From: Mycobacterium simulans
Lineage (GTDB): Bacteria > Actinomycetota > Actinomycetes > Mycobacteriales > Mycobacteriaceae
NCBI RefSeq assembly: GCF_900232995.1
Contig: NZ_OCVX01000003.1
Coordinates: forward strand, 1,163,254 to 1,215,408
DNA length: 52,155 nucleotides
Direction: 5' to 3'
Of this stretch, positions 29,627 through 37,619 are shown piece after piece. Below the pieces are notes generated by a model that saw nothing but the letters and a program-made list of their open reading frames with translations, ran no database searches and had not been told where the DNA came from. The position numbers and the translations under genes are program-made. The stretch's first letter is position 1; every line of letters begins with the position of its first letter.

Positions 29627-32600
29627 TCAGGTTCCCGGGTCGCCTACCAGCACTCCTTCGATCACGCCATCGGTCGTGACCAGCAGTCCCCGCCCGGGCG
29701 GCAGTTGCTGAGCACTCGTCCTGCCGAACACCTTCACCGCGGCCGGGTCGTTATCCATGAACAGCGTGGGCGCGCGAGAGCCCGTCATCTTCTGCAGGAA
29801 CGGGTTGGTCACCGATACCCCGGCCCAGTTCCCGGGCAAACGCGACGCGATGACATGCAGACCGATCTCGCGGCCACGTTCGATCAAACCCCACAACGGG
29901 GCCGTCGCCGCGCCTTTGCCTACCACACCATGGGGACGTAGTTCCTGTTCATCATCGATCAGGACGAAGTGATGCGGGCCTTCCCAGTCGCTGCGGTTGA
30001 GCAGCTCCTCCTGGCTCAGACCCGAGGGAGGAAGGCGATCGCGCAGAATCTGGGCCACTTCGCCGATCACCGTGTCGATATCGTCGGCTGTGTAAGCGTA
30101 TGCCCGCACATGATCACCCTGGATCTTGCCAATGAGCGAGGTCTTGGGGTCGATGATCGTGATCTGGGCCTGCTCGGGCGTGAAACGGCTCACGATCGCC
30201 TCGCCGAAAGCTGCCAAAGTCGTTGTCTTCCCACATAACTGGCGGCCGACCACCAGGAGGTTGGGCACCGCTCGGGCCGGCAGCACCGCCGGTTGCAGAG
30301 CGGTTTCGCCAATCCCGAAGGGAAGGTTCAACGGGTCGGCCGCCTCGGCGGCGCCCGCAAACGCGGCCATCACCTCGCTAAGCTGAACCCGCCCAGGAAG
30401 CCGCGCCAGGCTCTCCACCCGTCCGGCGCCGGTCAGGCCCGCGATGAACGGGCCGACATCGCGAGTCGCCACTCGTTCGCCACTAGCACCGATGATCTCC
30501 GGCACCCCAACCAGCAGCTCGTAGCCATCCCGGGTAACGCCGAACCCAGGCCTGTCCAGCGTGTTGCGCGCGGCCTTCTTTCGCTCAAAGCCTTCGCCCA
30601 TCTGCGTTTCGTCGGGGTTGCTCAATCGCAGCTGGATGCGTGCGTTGGACACGTTGACCAATTGCTGCTTCTGCCCTACCAACCATGCCGTGGCGCTGGT
30701 CATGATGTGCACCCCATATGACAGACCCTGGCGCGCGATCGCGATCGCACGCTCCCCCATCACGGCGTCTTTGTCGTAGAGGTCGCTGAAGTTGTCGATG
30801 ACGAGGAAGACGTCGCCGAACTTGTCACTCGGGTCGGTGCGTCCCGAACCGTCCGCGCCATCTGCGCCGAATCGTCGTTGCCGGAATTCGGAGATGTCGA
30901 TCTGGTACCTCTTGAACGACGCCTCACGGGCCAGGATCAGCCCCTCGATCGAGGCTATGGTCCGTGACACGCCCTCGCTGTCGGTCGGGCTAACCACCGA
31001 CGCCACATGCGGCAGCTCTTCGACCGGGTACAGCGACGCCCCGATACAGAAGAACGTCACCCGTTCGGGCCGGTACATCAACGCCGCGGAGGTCATCAAC
31101 GTCATCAAGGTGGTGGACTTGCCGCGCTGGGCCGTCGCGACCACCATGATGTTGTCCATTTCGGCGTCGAGGGCGTGCACCCGTTGGGTGTGTTCCTCGG
31201 GGATGTCCACAACTCCCACTGGAAACACCAGACCGGGATTCTGCCCGTAATCGACATCCCAGGTGTTTCCGCGCCAACGGGCGACCAACATGTCGATCGG
31301 CTCGCTGACTTCTAAAGGCGGGAGCCAGATCTGGTGCGGCGGGCGTGCGGGGTACGAGACGAGGGAATCTCGGATGACGTCGACGAGCTTCTTCTTGCGA
31401 AAGCCATCGGCATGGAAGAGAAACTCGTCGGGTTCTTCGGGTTCGTCGGCCGTCGCCAAAGCCGCGCTGTCCGCTTCACTTAGCGGCTGGTACTCCCAGG
31501 TGTATGCACGCGGCTGAGAAAAGCTCACGGCCACAGTCTTGTTCACTTCCACTACCCGCTTCGGCACTACAAACGGAGCCGACACGTAAAAGCATCGGAA
31601 CTGCTCCAGGTCACGCGGCCCAACTTTGAGAAGTGCGTAGCCGTTTTCCTTCGACGGCAGGTGCAGCGCCGAGTCGCTGCCGATCACGTCTCGAGAATCC
31701 TCCGCGGTCTCGGCGCGCAGGGCCACTCGAAAGGCGATGTTGCTCTTCACCTTACTTAGTGACGACAGATCCAAGCGCTGGCCTCCAAGGGTGAAGAATA
31801 CGTTGCAGCCACGACCCTCCTGCCCAATGTGGATTACCAGATCGATCCACTCCGGATGGTGTATGAACAACTCGAGATACTCATCGATGATCACCAGCAG
31901 AATGGGAACCGGCTCCAGATCCCTTCCGGCGAGCCGCATCTCCTCGTATTCGTTGGCATCGCGGGCTCCGGCGTCTTTGAAAAGCCGGTAGCGCCTGGCG
32001 ATCTCGCCGTTAATGGCTTTGCGCATCCGCTCGGCCAAATGGCGGTCGTCCTTGCCGAGGTTTGACAGCGAGCCGGCGACGTGCGGGAAACCTTGCAGAT
32101 CCTGAGCCGCTGACTCGAACTTCATGTCCACAAAGATCACGATGAACGTTTCCGGGGAGTGGGTCAGCGCGATCCCGCTGCACAACGACAGGAAGTACTC
32201 CGACTTACCGGAGCCAGACGTCCCGATCACCACCGAGTGGAAGCCGTAACCGCCGAAGTCCTTGGCGCGCAATATTACGTACTGAAGCTCGCCGCCCTGC
32301 TTGACGCCGACCGGCACCATCGCCCATTTCGGGTCGCCCCGGCCTCGACTTTCGGCCCAGAGCCGGTCAACGTCCAATTCCCGTGGATCAGTGATGCCCA
32401 GTGCGCGCAGCAATTCGCCGCCTTGACTGTCGGTTTCGGACAACTCCCCGGCACTCATCGGTGACCAGCGGGCCAGCGCCCTTGCATATCTGTTGGCGGT
32501 GCTGTCGGCGAGCATATCCGCCACCGCGTAGAACGTGTCGCGATGCATGAGCCGGCCATCGCGCAGCGCGAAGCGTTGGCTGTCGTCGGCGAACCCGACG

Positions 32601-33718
32601 CCAACACCGACCCGAGTCGCCAGCCGCAACACCGTAATGCCCGCCATGCCCTTCTGCCCGGTCACGCCCTCCCATTGCTCGGGTGTGCCCACGTTGTCGT
32701 CGATGATCACCCAGTGCGGACCCAGTACCAGGCCGGCGGCCGACTCCATGGGCGACGGCATAGACGTCGGGCTGGCTCCGACCGGCGGCGCCCACGGTCC
32801 ACGGCCCTTGCGGTGCAGCTCGGCATCGAGCGCCTCCTCCAGCTCGGTCGGCGACGCGAACACCAGCCGGCGCAGTCCGCAGGCGTCGAACATCTCGTCG
32901 TGCTGGTTGTGCGGGAGCCACACCAGCCACGACCACAGTTCGGGATGGCGGGTGACGACCATCAGCTTGAGATCATTGGGGCTGTGGTACACCGCGAGTG
33001 CGCACAAAATCGATCGCGCCAGACTGTGCAGTTCGCTCGGATCGTCGCCAATGAAACTGAATCCGGGTTTGGATCGCAGGCTCAGCACCTTGCCGATTCC
33101 ACGAATCTTGCTCTGCTCGAGGATGAAATCCCTTAGCGCGCCGCCGGTTACCGGTTCGAGCTCTTCTCCGATCGGAACGTCGGGCCACTGCAAGGTAACC
33201 GCCGATTCGCTGGCCTGCTGCACGCCGACGCCAAGACGGACGTCGAGGAAGTCGGGGTCGGTGGGGCGTCGCTCCCACATTCGTGGGCCGCCGATCACGG
33301 TGTCCAGCTGCTGCGGATCACCATGCACGAACAGTTGACTGCGCCGCTGTTCCTGGGCAGCGCGCTGCACTTCGTCGCGGTCCTCATCGAGCTGGCGCAG
33401 ATAGCTGCGGCGCTGCTTTTCTTGTTCTCCCCAACTGATTCGGCGGCCACGCCCAAACCGTCCGCCGAACATCAGGGCTCCGAAACCGACGAGGCCGATC
33501 ATGGGGAAGAAGCCGGACTGTAGCGTCCGGATCCCGGATGCGTACATCACCACCAGAGTGCCGACGATCCCCACCAGCAGCGCCGGAAGGGCGATCATCA
33601 GCAGGATGTTTCGCGGTTCACGTTCCGGCAATGCCAGCGGCGCTGCGACAGCCACTCGCACCGGTGGAACATCTGGCGTTGGCCTGCGCTTGCCGCGGAC
33701 GAAGCCTCGTTTGGACAT
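29627..33718 (-). CDS. eccC: Type VII secretion FtsK/SpoIIIE-type ATPase EccC (single chain)
   Basis: A 1363-residue protein. Two membrane helices lie at about 38-60 and 66-85, followed by the stalk/DUF region and three ATPase domains. P-loops are GTSGSGKS (about residue 498), TAQRGKS (about 861) and GRQLCGKTT (about 1159), all with the Lys retained. Walker B sequences are VIIDEYLEL, FLVIDNFSDL and HFVLIDDE. All three domains thus look nucleotide-competent, unlike a relic. EccC is the motor that recognises substrates and joins EccB, EccD and EccE in the inner-membrane channel. The ATG at 33716-33718 is two bases after the eccB stop; the frame extends to 33952 inside eccB, without family match. 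Fused rather than split into Ca/Cb. Confidence 0.95.
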   Translation of the reverse strand: MSKRGFVRGKRRPTPDVPPVRVAVAAPLALPEREPRNILLMIALPALLVGIVGTLVVMYASGIRTLQSGFFPMIGLVGFGALMFGGRFGRGRRISWGEQEKQRRSYLRQLDEDRDEVQRAAQEQRRSQLFVHGDPQQLDTVIGGPRMWERRPTDPDFLDVRLGVGVQQASESAVTLQWPDVPIGEELEPVTGGALRDFILEQSKIRGIGKVLSLRSKPGFSFIGDDPSELHSLARSILCALAVYHSPNDLKLMVVTRHPELWSWLVWLPHNQHDEMFDACGLRRLVFASPTELEEALDAELHRKGRGPWAPPVGASPTSMPSPMESAAGLVLGPHWVIIDDNVGTPEQWEGVTGQKGMAGITVLRLATRVGVGVGFADDSQRFALRDGRLMHRDTFYAVADMLADSTANRYARALARWSPMSAGELSETDSQGGELLRALGITDPRELDVDRLWAESRGRGDPKWAMVPVGVKQGGELQYVILRAKDFGGYGFHSVVIGTSGSGKSEYFLSLCSGIALTHSPETFIVIFVDMKFESAAQDLQGFPHVAGSLSNLGKDDRHLAERMRKAINGEIARRYRLFKDAGARDANEYEEMRLAGRDLEPVPILLVIIDEYLELFIHHPEWIDLVIHIGQEGRGCNVFFTLGGQRLDLSSLSKVKSNIAFRVALRAETAEDSRDVIGSDSALHLPSKENGYALLKVGPRDLEQFRCFYVSAPFVVPKRVVEVNKTVAVSFSQPRAYTWEYQPLSEADSAALATADEPEEPDEFLFHADGFRKKKLVDVIRDSLVSYPARPPHQIWLPPLEVSEPIDMLVARWRGNTWDVDYGQNPGLVFPVGVVDIPEEHTQRVHALDAEMDNIMVVATAQRGKSTTLMTLMTSAALMYRPERVTFFCIGASLYPVEELPHVASVVSPTDSEGVSRTIASIEGLILAREASFKRYQIDISEFRQRRFGADGADGSGRTDPSDKFGDVFLVIDNFSDLYDKDAVMGERAIAIARQGLSYGVHIMTSATAWLVGQKQQLVNVSNARIQLRLSNPDETQMGEGFERKKAARNTLDRPGFGVTRDGYELLVGVPEIIGASGERVATRDVGPFIAGLTGAGRVESLARLPGRVQLSEVMAAFAGAAEAADPLNLPFGIGETALQPAVLPARAVPNLLVVGRQLCGKTTTLAAFGEAIVSRFTPEQAQITIIDPKTSLIGKIQGDHVRAYAYTADDIDTVIGEVAQILRDRLPPSGLSQEELLNRSDWEGPHHFVLIDDEQELRPHGVVGKGAATAPLWGLIERGREIGLHVIASRLPGNWAGVSVTNPFLQKMTGSRAPTLFMDNDPAAVKVFGRTSAQQLPPGRGLLVTTDGVIEGVLVGDPGT

Positions 33719-33720
33719 GG

Positions 33721-35235
33721 CTAACCCCCGGCGATCTGCTGGTTCGATTCGGCAATGGGTGCCACCACTCCTCCTCCTGGGACGACATCGCGGGCAACGA
33801 GCGCGGCATCGCGGCTGATTGCGGGTCCGGGCGCAAACGCACGCACGATCGGCCAGGGTGCTTGCACGGCGAAAAGTGGATCCAGCGCCAATGCCTGAAG
33901 CGTCTGGTGATCCGACTGGATGCCATACCGAACGCCTTGTGGCGAAAGCCAATACAAGCTTTCCCGACTGTCGGCCGTTGCCACCCCGCTCGTCGTGGCG
34001 ATGAAGTTGGCCGCTCCCGGCAACACCAGCGTCTGGTGCGCTTCGGCTGAGTCAGGGTTGCGGTCGTCGCGAACCAGGTGCACCAAGCGCGAATCCATGC
34101 CGATCGGGACGGGCAAGCCCCTGCCCGTGAAGATGGTGATCCTGGCCTGTGGATCGCTGGCCTGCTTCTCCCACCCCACGCAGGTCACCGGATTAGCCAC
34201 TGTGTCAACGAATTCCAACTTTCCCGACGGGTAATAGTCGACGTTGAGCACGTCGACGACGGGAATGTGGATCAGCTTGTCTGGAGCGATCAGAGTTGGT
34301 GTGGTCGAGCCCTGTGAGTCGCCGGTGCGCAACAGGTCCGCGACGAAGCCGGTGATCTTCTGCACGCCACCCGGCAGCAGCACGTAGAAGCCGTTGACGA
34401 CTCCGTTCGCGTCACGGGATTCCAGCACACTGCCCACGTTTGAGCCAGGTAGCCATTGTGACGGTGCACCGGCTTCCGGAATTACCGGTAGCACAATGGG
34501 TTCCGTTGACGGCATGGCGTCGAACAGCGCGTTGGAAACTTCGATCGGGTACGTCACCCCCGGATCAAGACCGAGATTGAACGTGACGGATCGGTCGGTC
34601 GGGTCAATGCGGGACCGCTGCCCGCCCCAGATCACATAGGTCGCACCCTTGTGAGTCGCGAGGACGGCCTGCTTCGGGCCCATCGCCGCCGCGCGACCCA
34701 CCGGGGAGAGTTGGCCCGCAATGGCGGTCACCACCGGAGTCGTCCCATTGCCCAGGGTGGCTCCGCCAGTTTGCGACGTGTCGCAGACCGACCAAGCTGA
34801 CATGGCGCTGGATGTGACCGGCAGGCTGTCTGGCACACCGGGAATGCCAACCATCGGTCCGGTCGGGTACTTGGCGATCTCACTTGCGGTGACCCAAGTC
34901 GGGATTGCGGCATTTCCCACCGCCAGTCGCGCAGACGTCAGGTTGAGCGCGGGGTATAGGCGCCCATTGATCTTCGCGTAAACGGCGCCGGTGTCACGGT
35001 TTCCGACGATGGCCGACTGACCGATCAAACCCGCGGGCTTCATGATGTGAAGCAAAGCCATCCAGCCGACACCGAGAAGGACAAGAACGATCGACAGTGC
35101 CACTGCCGCTTGCTGTTTGCGATCGTCGTGCTTCATCCGCACCGAAAATCTCGTGATCGCCGCCCGCAACCGTCGGTTGTAGAACAGGTGCCCCGAATTC
35201 TGGTCCCGATTTGACAGATTCAGTGGCACAGTCAT
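33721..35235 (-). CDS. eccB: Type VII secretion core membrane protein EccB
   Basis: A 504-residue protein. The short cytosolic N-terminus contains LFYNRRLRAAITRF, the region that contacts the membrane complex; one membrane helix is at about 43-64. The periplasmic part has the repeated R-domains typical of EccB and two cysteines (in WSVCDT and VTCVGW) that form the conserved disulfide. All segments are present, so the protein looks intact. ATG at 35233-35235 has AAGGAG close upstream. It lies 48 bases after the YbaB gene and two bases before eccC, so the order is YbaB-eccB-eccC-PE-PPE. Confidence 0.94.
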   Translation of the reverse strand: MTVPLNLSNRDQNSGHLFYNRRLRAAITRFSVRMKHDDRKQQAAVALSIVLVLLGVGWMALLHIMKPAGLIGQSAIVGNRDTGAVYAKINGRLYPALNLTSARLAVGNAAIPTWVTASEIAKYPTGPMVGIPGVPDSLPVTSSAMSAWSVCDTSQTGGATLGNGTTPVVTAIAGQLSPVGRAAAMGPKQAVLATHKGATYVIWGGQRSRIDPTDRSVTFNLGLDPGVTYPIEVSNALFDAMPSTEPIVLPVIPEAGAPSQWLPGSNVGSVLESRDANGVVNGFYVLLPGGVQKITGFVADLLRTGDSQGSTTPTLIAPDKLIHIPVVDVLNVDYYPSGKLEFVDTVANPVTCVGWEKQASDPQARITIFTGRGLPVPIGMDSRLVHLVRDDRNPDSAEAHQTLVLPGAANFIATTSGVATADSRESLYWLSPQGVRYGIQSDHQTLQALALDPLFAVQAPWPIVRAFAPGPAISRDAALVARDVVPGGGVVAPIAESNQQIAGG

Positions 35236-35283
35236 TCTCCTTCCGATGCCGATACCCGTCGGTCTGTCGTATCGGCACCGATA

Positions 35284-35610
35284 TCAATGCAAGGGGCCGC
35301 CGTACCGTGCCCGGTTCTCGGCCTCTGCCTCTTCTCGCAGCGCTGCGAGTGCGAGGTTCAATCTGTCCGCCAGCTCACCGTGGGCGTAGCCGGTCATAAC
35401 GTTCGGATGCAACGTCAACTTGAGCAATCGTCCGTCGGAATTTGCAACGGCGTGAATATCTCCCAAGTCCACGCTGTAGGTGACGGTCTCGACCTGCGCG
35501 ACAAGTGCTTCCCACTTATCGGCTGCCTCGCTCAGTTCACGAAGAACCGATTCGACGAGGTCTCGGTCGCTGAGATCGCCCACTTCGCTGCGACCCGACC
35601 CCGACACCAT
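35284..35610 (-). CDS. YbaB/EbfC-like protein, Rv0030 equivalent
   Basis: A 108-residue protein with a helix-strand-helix layout. The middle (VETVTYSVDLGDIHAVANSD, GRLLKLTLHPNV) and the C-terminal helix fit the YbaB fold, which includes nucleoid-associated proteins and EspL of ESX-1. Equivalent to Rv0030 (109 residues). It is 49 bases after the DUF5631/5632-type gene and 48 before eccB. In ESX-1 a YbaB-like protein is needed for stable substrate production; a similar helper role here is inference. Confidence 0.8.
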   Translation of the reverse strand: MVSGSGRSEVGDLSDRDLVESVLRELSEAADKWEALVAQVETVTYSVDLGDIHAVANSDGRLLKLTLHPNVMTGYAHGELADRLNLALAALREEAEAENRARYGGPLH

Positions 35611-35659
35611 GACAGTATGTCCACGCCTCCGACCAGCGTCAATTCATCACAGAACATAC

Positions 35660-36721
35660 TCAGCGACTGAGTTTCTGGAACCAGGCGAAGTGATAGTTCG
35701 CCGCAACGGGGTCTGCCGTGACGCTTCCCTCGGTGGCGGCCAACAACATGCAGTTGAGCAACAGCACAGGCGCGACATCGGGATACTGGGCCAACACCTG
35801 GTAGCGCGCAGTCTCGAGATGTACCCGTAGTAGCTCCAGCTCCTCGTCCACAACGGCAGTCCCAGCAGCGGCGGCCATAGCCAGCGTGTGCACCATCCGC
35901 GGCAGTCCGTCACGCGTGGTCGTTGCGTTGCCCAGCTCCCGGCCCAAGTCTTTGACCGCCGGCACCTCGCGTGGCTGCATCGAAGCCTTCGTGGCGGTGA
36001 GGTGTGGCGTCCAGCTGGTCGAGTCGCCGGGAACGTAGGTCGCAGAGCGTGTCGTGGCGCCCAGTAGCGTCGACGCCGAGCCGCCGCGCCGCTCCGGGTC
36101 CAACAACCGCACGCCCTCGGGAAGCGTGATACCTGGTGGGATCCAACCGTGGGCGAGGTCGGTGACCAATATCGTTGTGCCGTCCACGTGGTCGCCAACC
36201 GCCCAGTTCAGCCGTGGTTCTTGACGGGCTACGAACGCGAGCAGCCGATGCAACCGCTCGTCGTCGGATTCCGGATCCACACCGAGCGCCTCCGTGACGG
36301 CCGGCTCCTTGACGGCCGGCATGACCCGGGTCGTATCCAGATCTGTGCCGTACCCCCGGGACACCTGCTGCGTGATCCGGCGCCGCTGACGCATCGCGGA
36401 CTCGACCCGTCGCACAGCTAGCGCCCGAGCGTGGTCTATCACGTTGGCCACTTCGGCCCTGTGGGCAGATTCAACCAATCCGGCACTCCTGATCATCATC
36501 AGCTCGTCGTTGGCAGACCTAGCTATGCGCTGCAGGTCATCGTTGAGATGCGCTGCGAGCGTTGATGTTTCGGCATCGCTTGATGACAGCTCCGCAGGCC
36601 ACAGCCCACCGATCACCCAGGGGGTGCAATCGACCGGAGACCTGAAAGTGGGAATCGTCAATGATTCCTGGGTCGCTCTCCGAAGGCGCCTACGCGCCGT
36701 CATCCGACCGAAGATCGCCAC
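35660..36721 (-). CDS. ESX-associated hypothetical protein, Rv0029 equivalent (DUF5631/DUF5632-type)
   Basis: A 353-residue soluble protein with no signal peptide or membrane helix. A helical N-terminal half (HLNDDLQRIARSANDELMMI and AVRRVESAMRQRRRITQQ) is followed by a mixed domain (NWAVGDHVDGTTILVTDLAHG, WIPPGITLPEGVRLL) and a helical end. It matches recalled Rv0029 (365 residues) and, in part, Rv2082 and Rv3899c, which also lie near ESX-type genes. The family is assigned to DUF5631/DUF5632 from memory. Start is GTG at 36719-36721. The 216-base gap upstream contains a small gene on the other strand. Function unknown; a cytosolic chaperone or scaffold role is possible. Confidence 0.78.
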   Translation of the reverse strand: MAIFGRMTARRRLRRATQESLTIPTFRSPVDCTPWVIGGLWPAELSSSDAETSTLAAHLNDDLQRIARSANDELMMIRSAGLVESAHRAEVANVIDHARALAVRRVESAMRQRRRITQQVSRGYGTDLDTTRVMPAVKEPAVTEALGVDPESDDERLHRLLAFVARQEPRLNWAVGDHVDGTTILVTDLAHGWIPPGITLPEGVRLLDPERRGGSASTLLGATTRSATYVPGDSTSWTPHLTATKASMQPREVPAVKDLGRELGNATTTRDGLPRMVHTLAMAAAAGTAVVDEELELLRVHLETARYQVLAQYPDVAPVLLLNCMLLAATEGSVTADPVAANYHFAWFQKLSR

Positions 36722-36777
36722 CGGGTTAGCGTACCGGCCTGTGCGGGTGGTGAATTGTGTGGCTGGGCCGACCTCGG

Positions 36778-36783
36778 TAGCGT
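36778..36783 (+). promoter_or_regulatory. TAGCGT -10 box placing a transcript start on an ATG
   Basis: TAGCGT fits TAnnnT and ends six bases before the ATG at 36790, so a transcript starting seven bases downstream would begin exactly at the start codon. No Shine-Dalgarno is present. This is the standard arrangement for mycobacterial leaderless genes. Confidence 0.5.
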
Positions 36784-36789
36784 GGGGCT

Positions 36790-36933
36790 ATGGCTGATTC
36801 TGCGCTGCAGCAGCAACTCGACGAGGTACGTGCCCTGCTGTACCGCGCGCGAGAGTTGTTCGGCGCCAACCCCATCGAGCCGCCAACCGATATCGCGCCG
36901 GATCCCGAGAGCGCCAAGACCTGGCTGCTCTAG
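36790..36933 (+). CDS. Small protein of 47 residues, opposite strand inside the ESX-like run
   Basis: The frame encodes 47 residues beginning MADSALQQQLDEVRALLYRA, a well-formed amphipathic helix, then ELFGANPIEPP and an acidic/Pro-rich end TWLL. It lies on the plus strand between the Rv0029 and Rv0028 equivalents, which are on the minus strand. A -10 hexamer six bases before the ATG suggests leaderless expression. It ends four bases before the convergent Rv0028-type stop. Codon use is GC-rich at third positions, as for real genes. I do not recognise a family. It may be a regulator or structural part linked to the locus. Confidence 0.55.
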   Translation: MADSALQQQLDEVRALLYRARELFGANPIEPPTDIAPDPESAKTWLL

Positions 36934-36937
36934 GTTC

Positions 36938-37243
36938 TTAGCTGTCGCGTCGACGCAGTTGATGCGCCAGCAGCTTGTCGATCGCCGCCTCAAGATCGTC
37001 GACCGTTGGAACCTGCGCCGAGGGGGTGTGCCCAGCGGCAACGATCTCATCGCGCACTTCCAGCAACGCCTTCAGGCAAGAGACGTCGGCGGTCCGCAGG
37101 ATGCCCTCTGCCAGGCTTTCGGCATCGGTCTCCATAGCCGCCTCGCTCAATGCAACGCTATGCATATATCCGCCACGGCAGGACCGAACAAGAATGTGCC
37201 CGCTGGGGTGAACGGTGTCGAAGGCGGGGTTAGCGTCTGTCAT
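36938..37243 (-). CDS. Small hypothetical protein, Rv0028 equivalent (DUF2694-like)
   Basis: A 101-residue protein equal in length to Rv0028. The N-terminal half (TVHPSGHILVRSCRGGYMHS) looks like a beta-hairpin, the rest is helical (ESLAEGILRTADVSCLKAL, LEVRDEIVAAG). I associate it with DUF2694, a mycobacterial family found near ESX genes, but only from memory. It starts 15 bases after the EspC-like gene, suggesting that the two products act together, for example as chaperone and substrate. No signal peptide. Confidence 0.75.
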   Translation of the reverse strand: MTDANPAFDTVHPSGHILVRSCRGGYMHSVALSEAAMETDAESLAEGILRTADVSCLKALLEVRDEIVAAGHTPSAQVPTVDDLEAAIDKLLAHQLRRRDS

Positions 37244-37258
37244 GAATGTTGGGACCGG

Positions 37259-37576
37259 TCATCGGTCCTGGTCAACGACGCTGCCTAGGATGCGCGCGCC
37301 TTCCTGCTCGTTCTGCTCCCACATCGCGGCCGACGTCCAGAGGTTTTGCGCGATATCGGTGTGGTTGTCGGCTTGCTGCTCGTAGCACTGCCGCCTGAGC
37401 TCGAGGAGTTCGCGCCCGGCGTCGCGCAGCTCACTGAAGATCGGCCCGAGTGAGTCCAGACTCTCCTGGATCGCCGCGTGCGACGACGGGATCGTTCGCA
37501 AGTAGTCGGAGGTCTCCTGGTGATGAGCAGCGGCTTCGCGTAGGTCCGCGGGCACCACACGGATTCGCTCTGCCAT
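37259..37576 (-). CDS. EspC-like helical hairpin protein (candidate type VII substrate), Rv0027 equivalent
   Basis: A 105-residue protein with the two-helix pattern of the EspC/EspF group: VVPADLREAAAHHQETSDYL, a turn, then SLGPIFSELRDAGRELLELR and a final helix. Such proteins are small substrates or partners in type VII secretion. A strict YxxxD/E is not found; the nearest is Tyr-Glu-Gln-Gln-Ala-Asp, one residue too long. The ATG has AAGGAGG six bases upstream, so it is probably well expressed. It is 43 bases after the DUF4226-type gene and matches Rv0027 (105 residues). Confidence 0.78.
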   Translation of the reverse strand: MAERIRVVPADLREAAAHHQETSDYLRTIPSSHAAIQESLDSLGPIFSELRDAGRELLELRRQCYEQQADNHTDIAQNLWTSAAMWEQNEQEGARILGSVVDQDR

Positions 37577-37619
37577 CGGCTGCCTCCTTCGTTGTGCGCC
37601 GGCGCTACTGTCGGCGAGA

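Noticed and set aside
35660..36198. Frameshift in the Rv0029 equivalent suggested by a 183-codon overlapping frame
   Set aside because: The 353-codon frame is continuous and matches the expected length; the other frame is Arg/Cys-rich shadow sequence.
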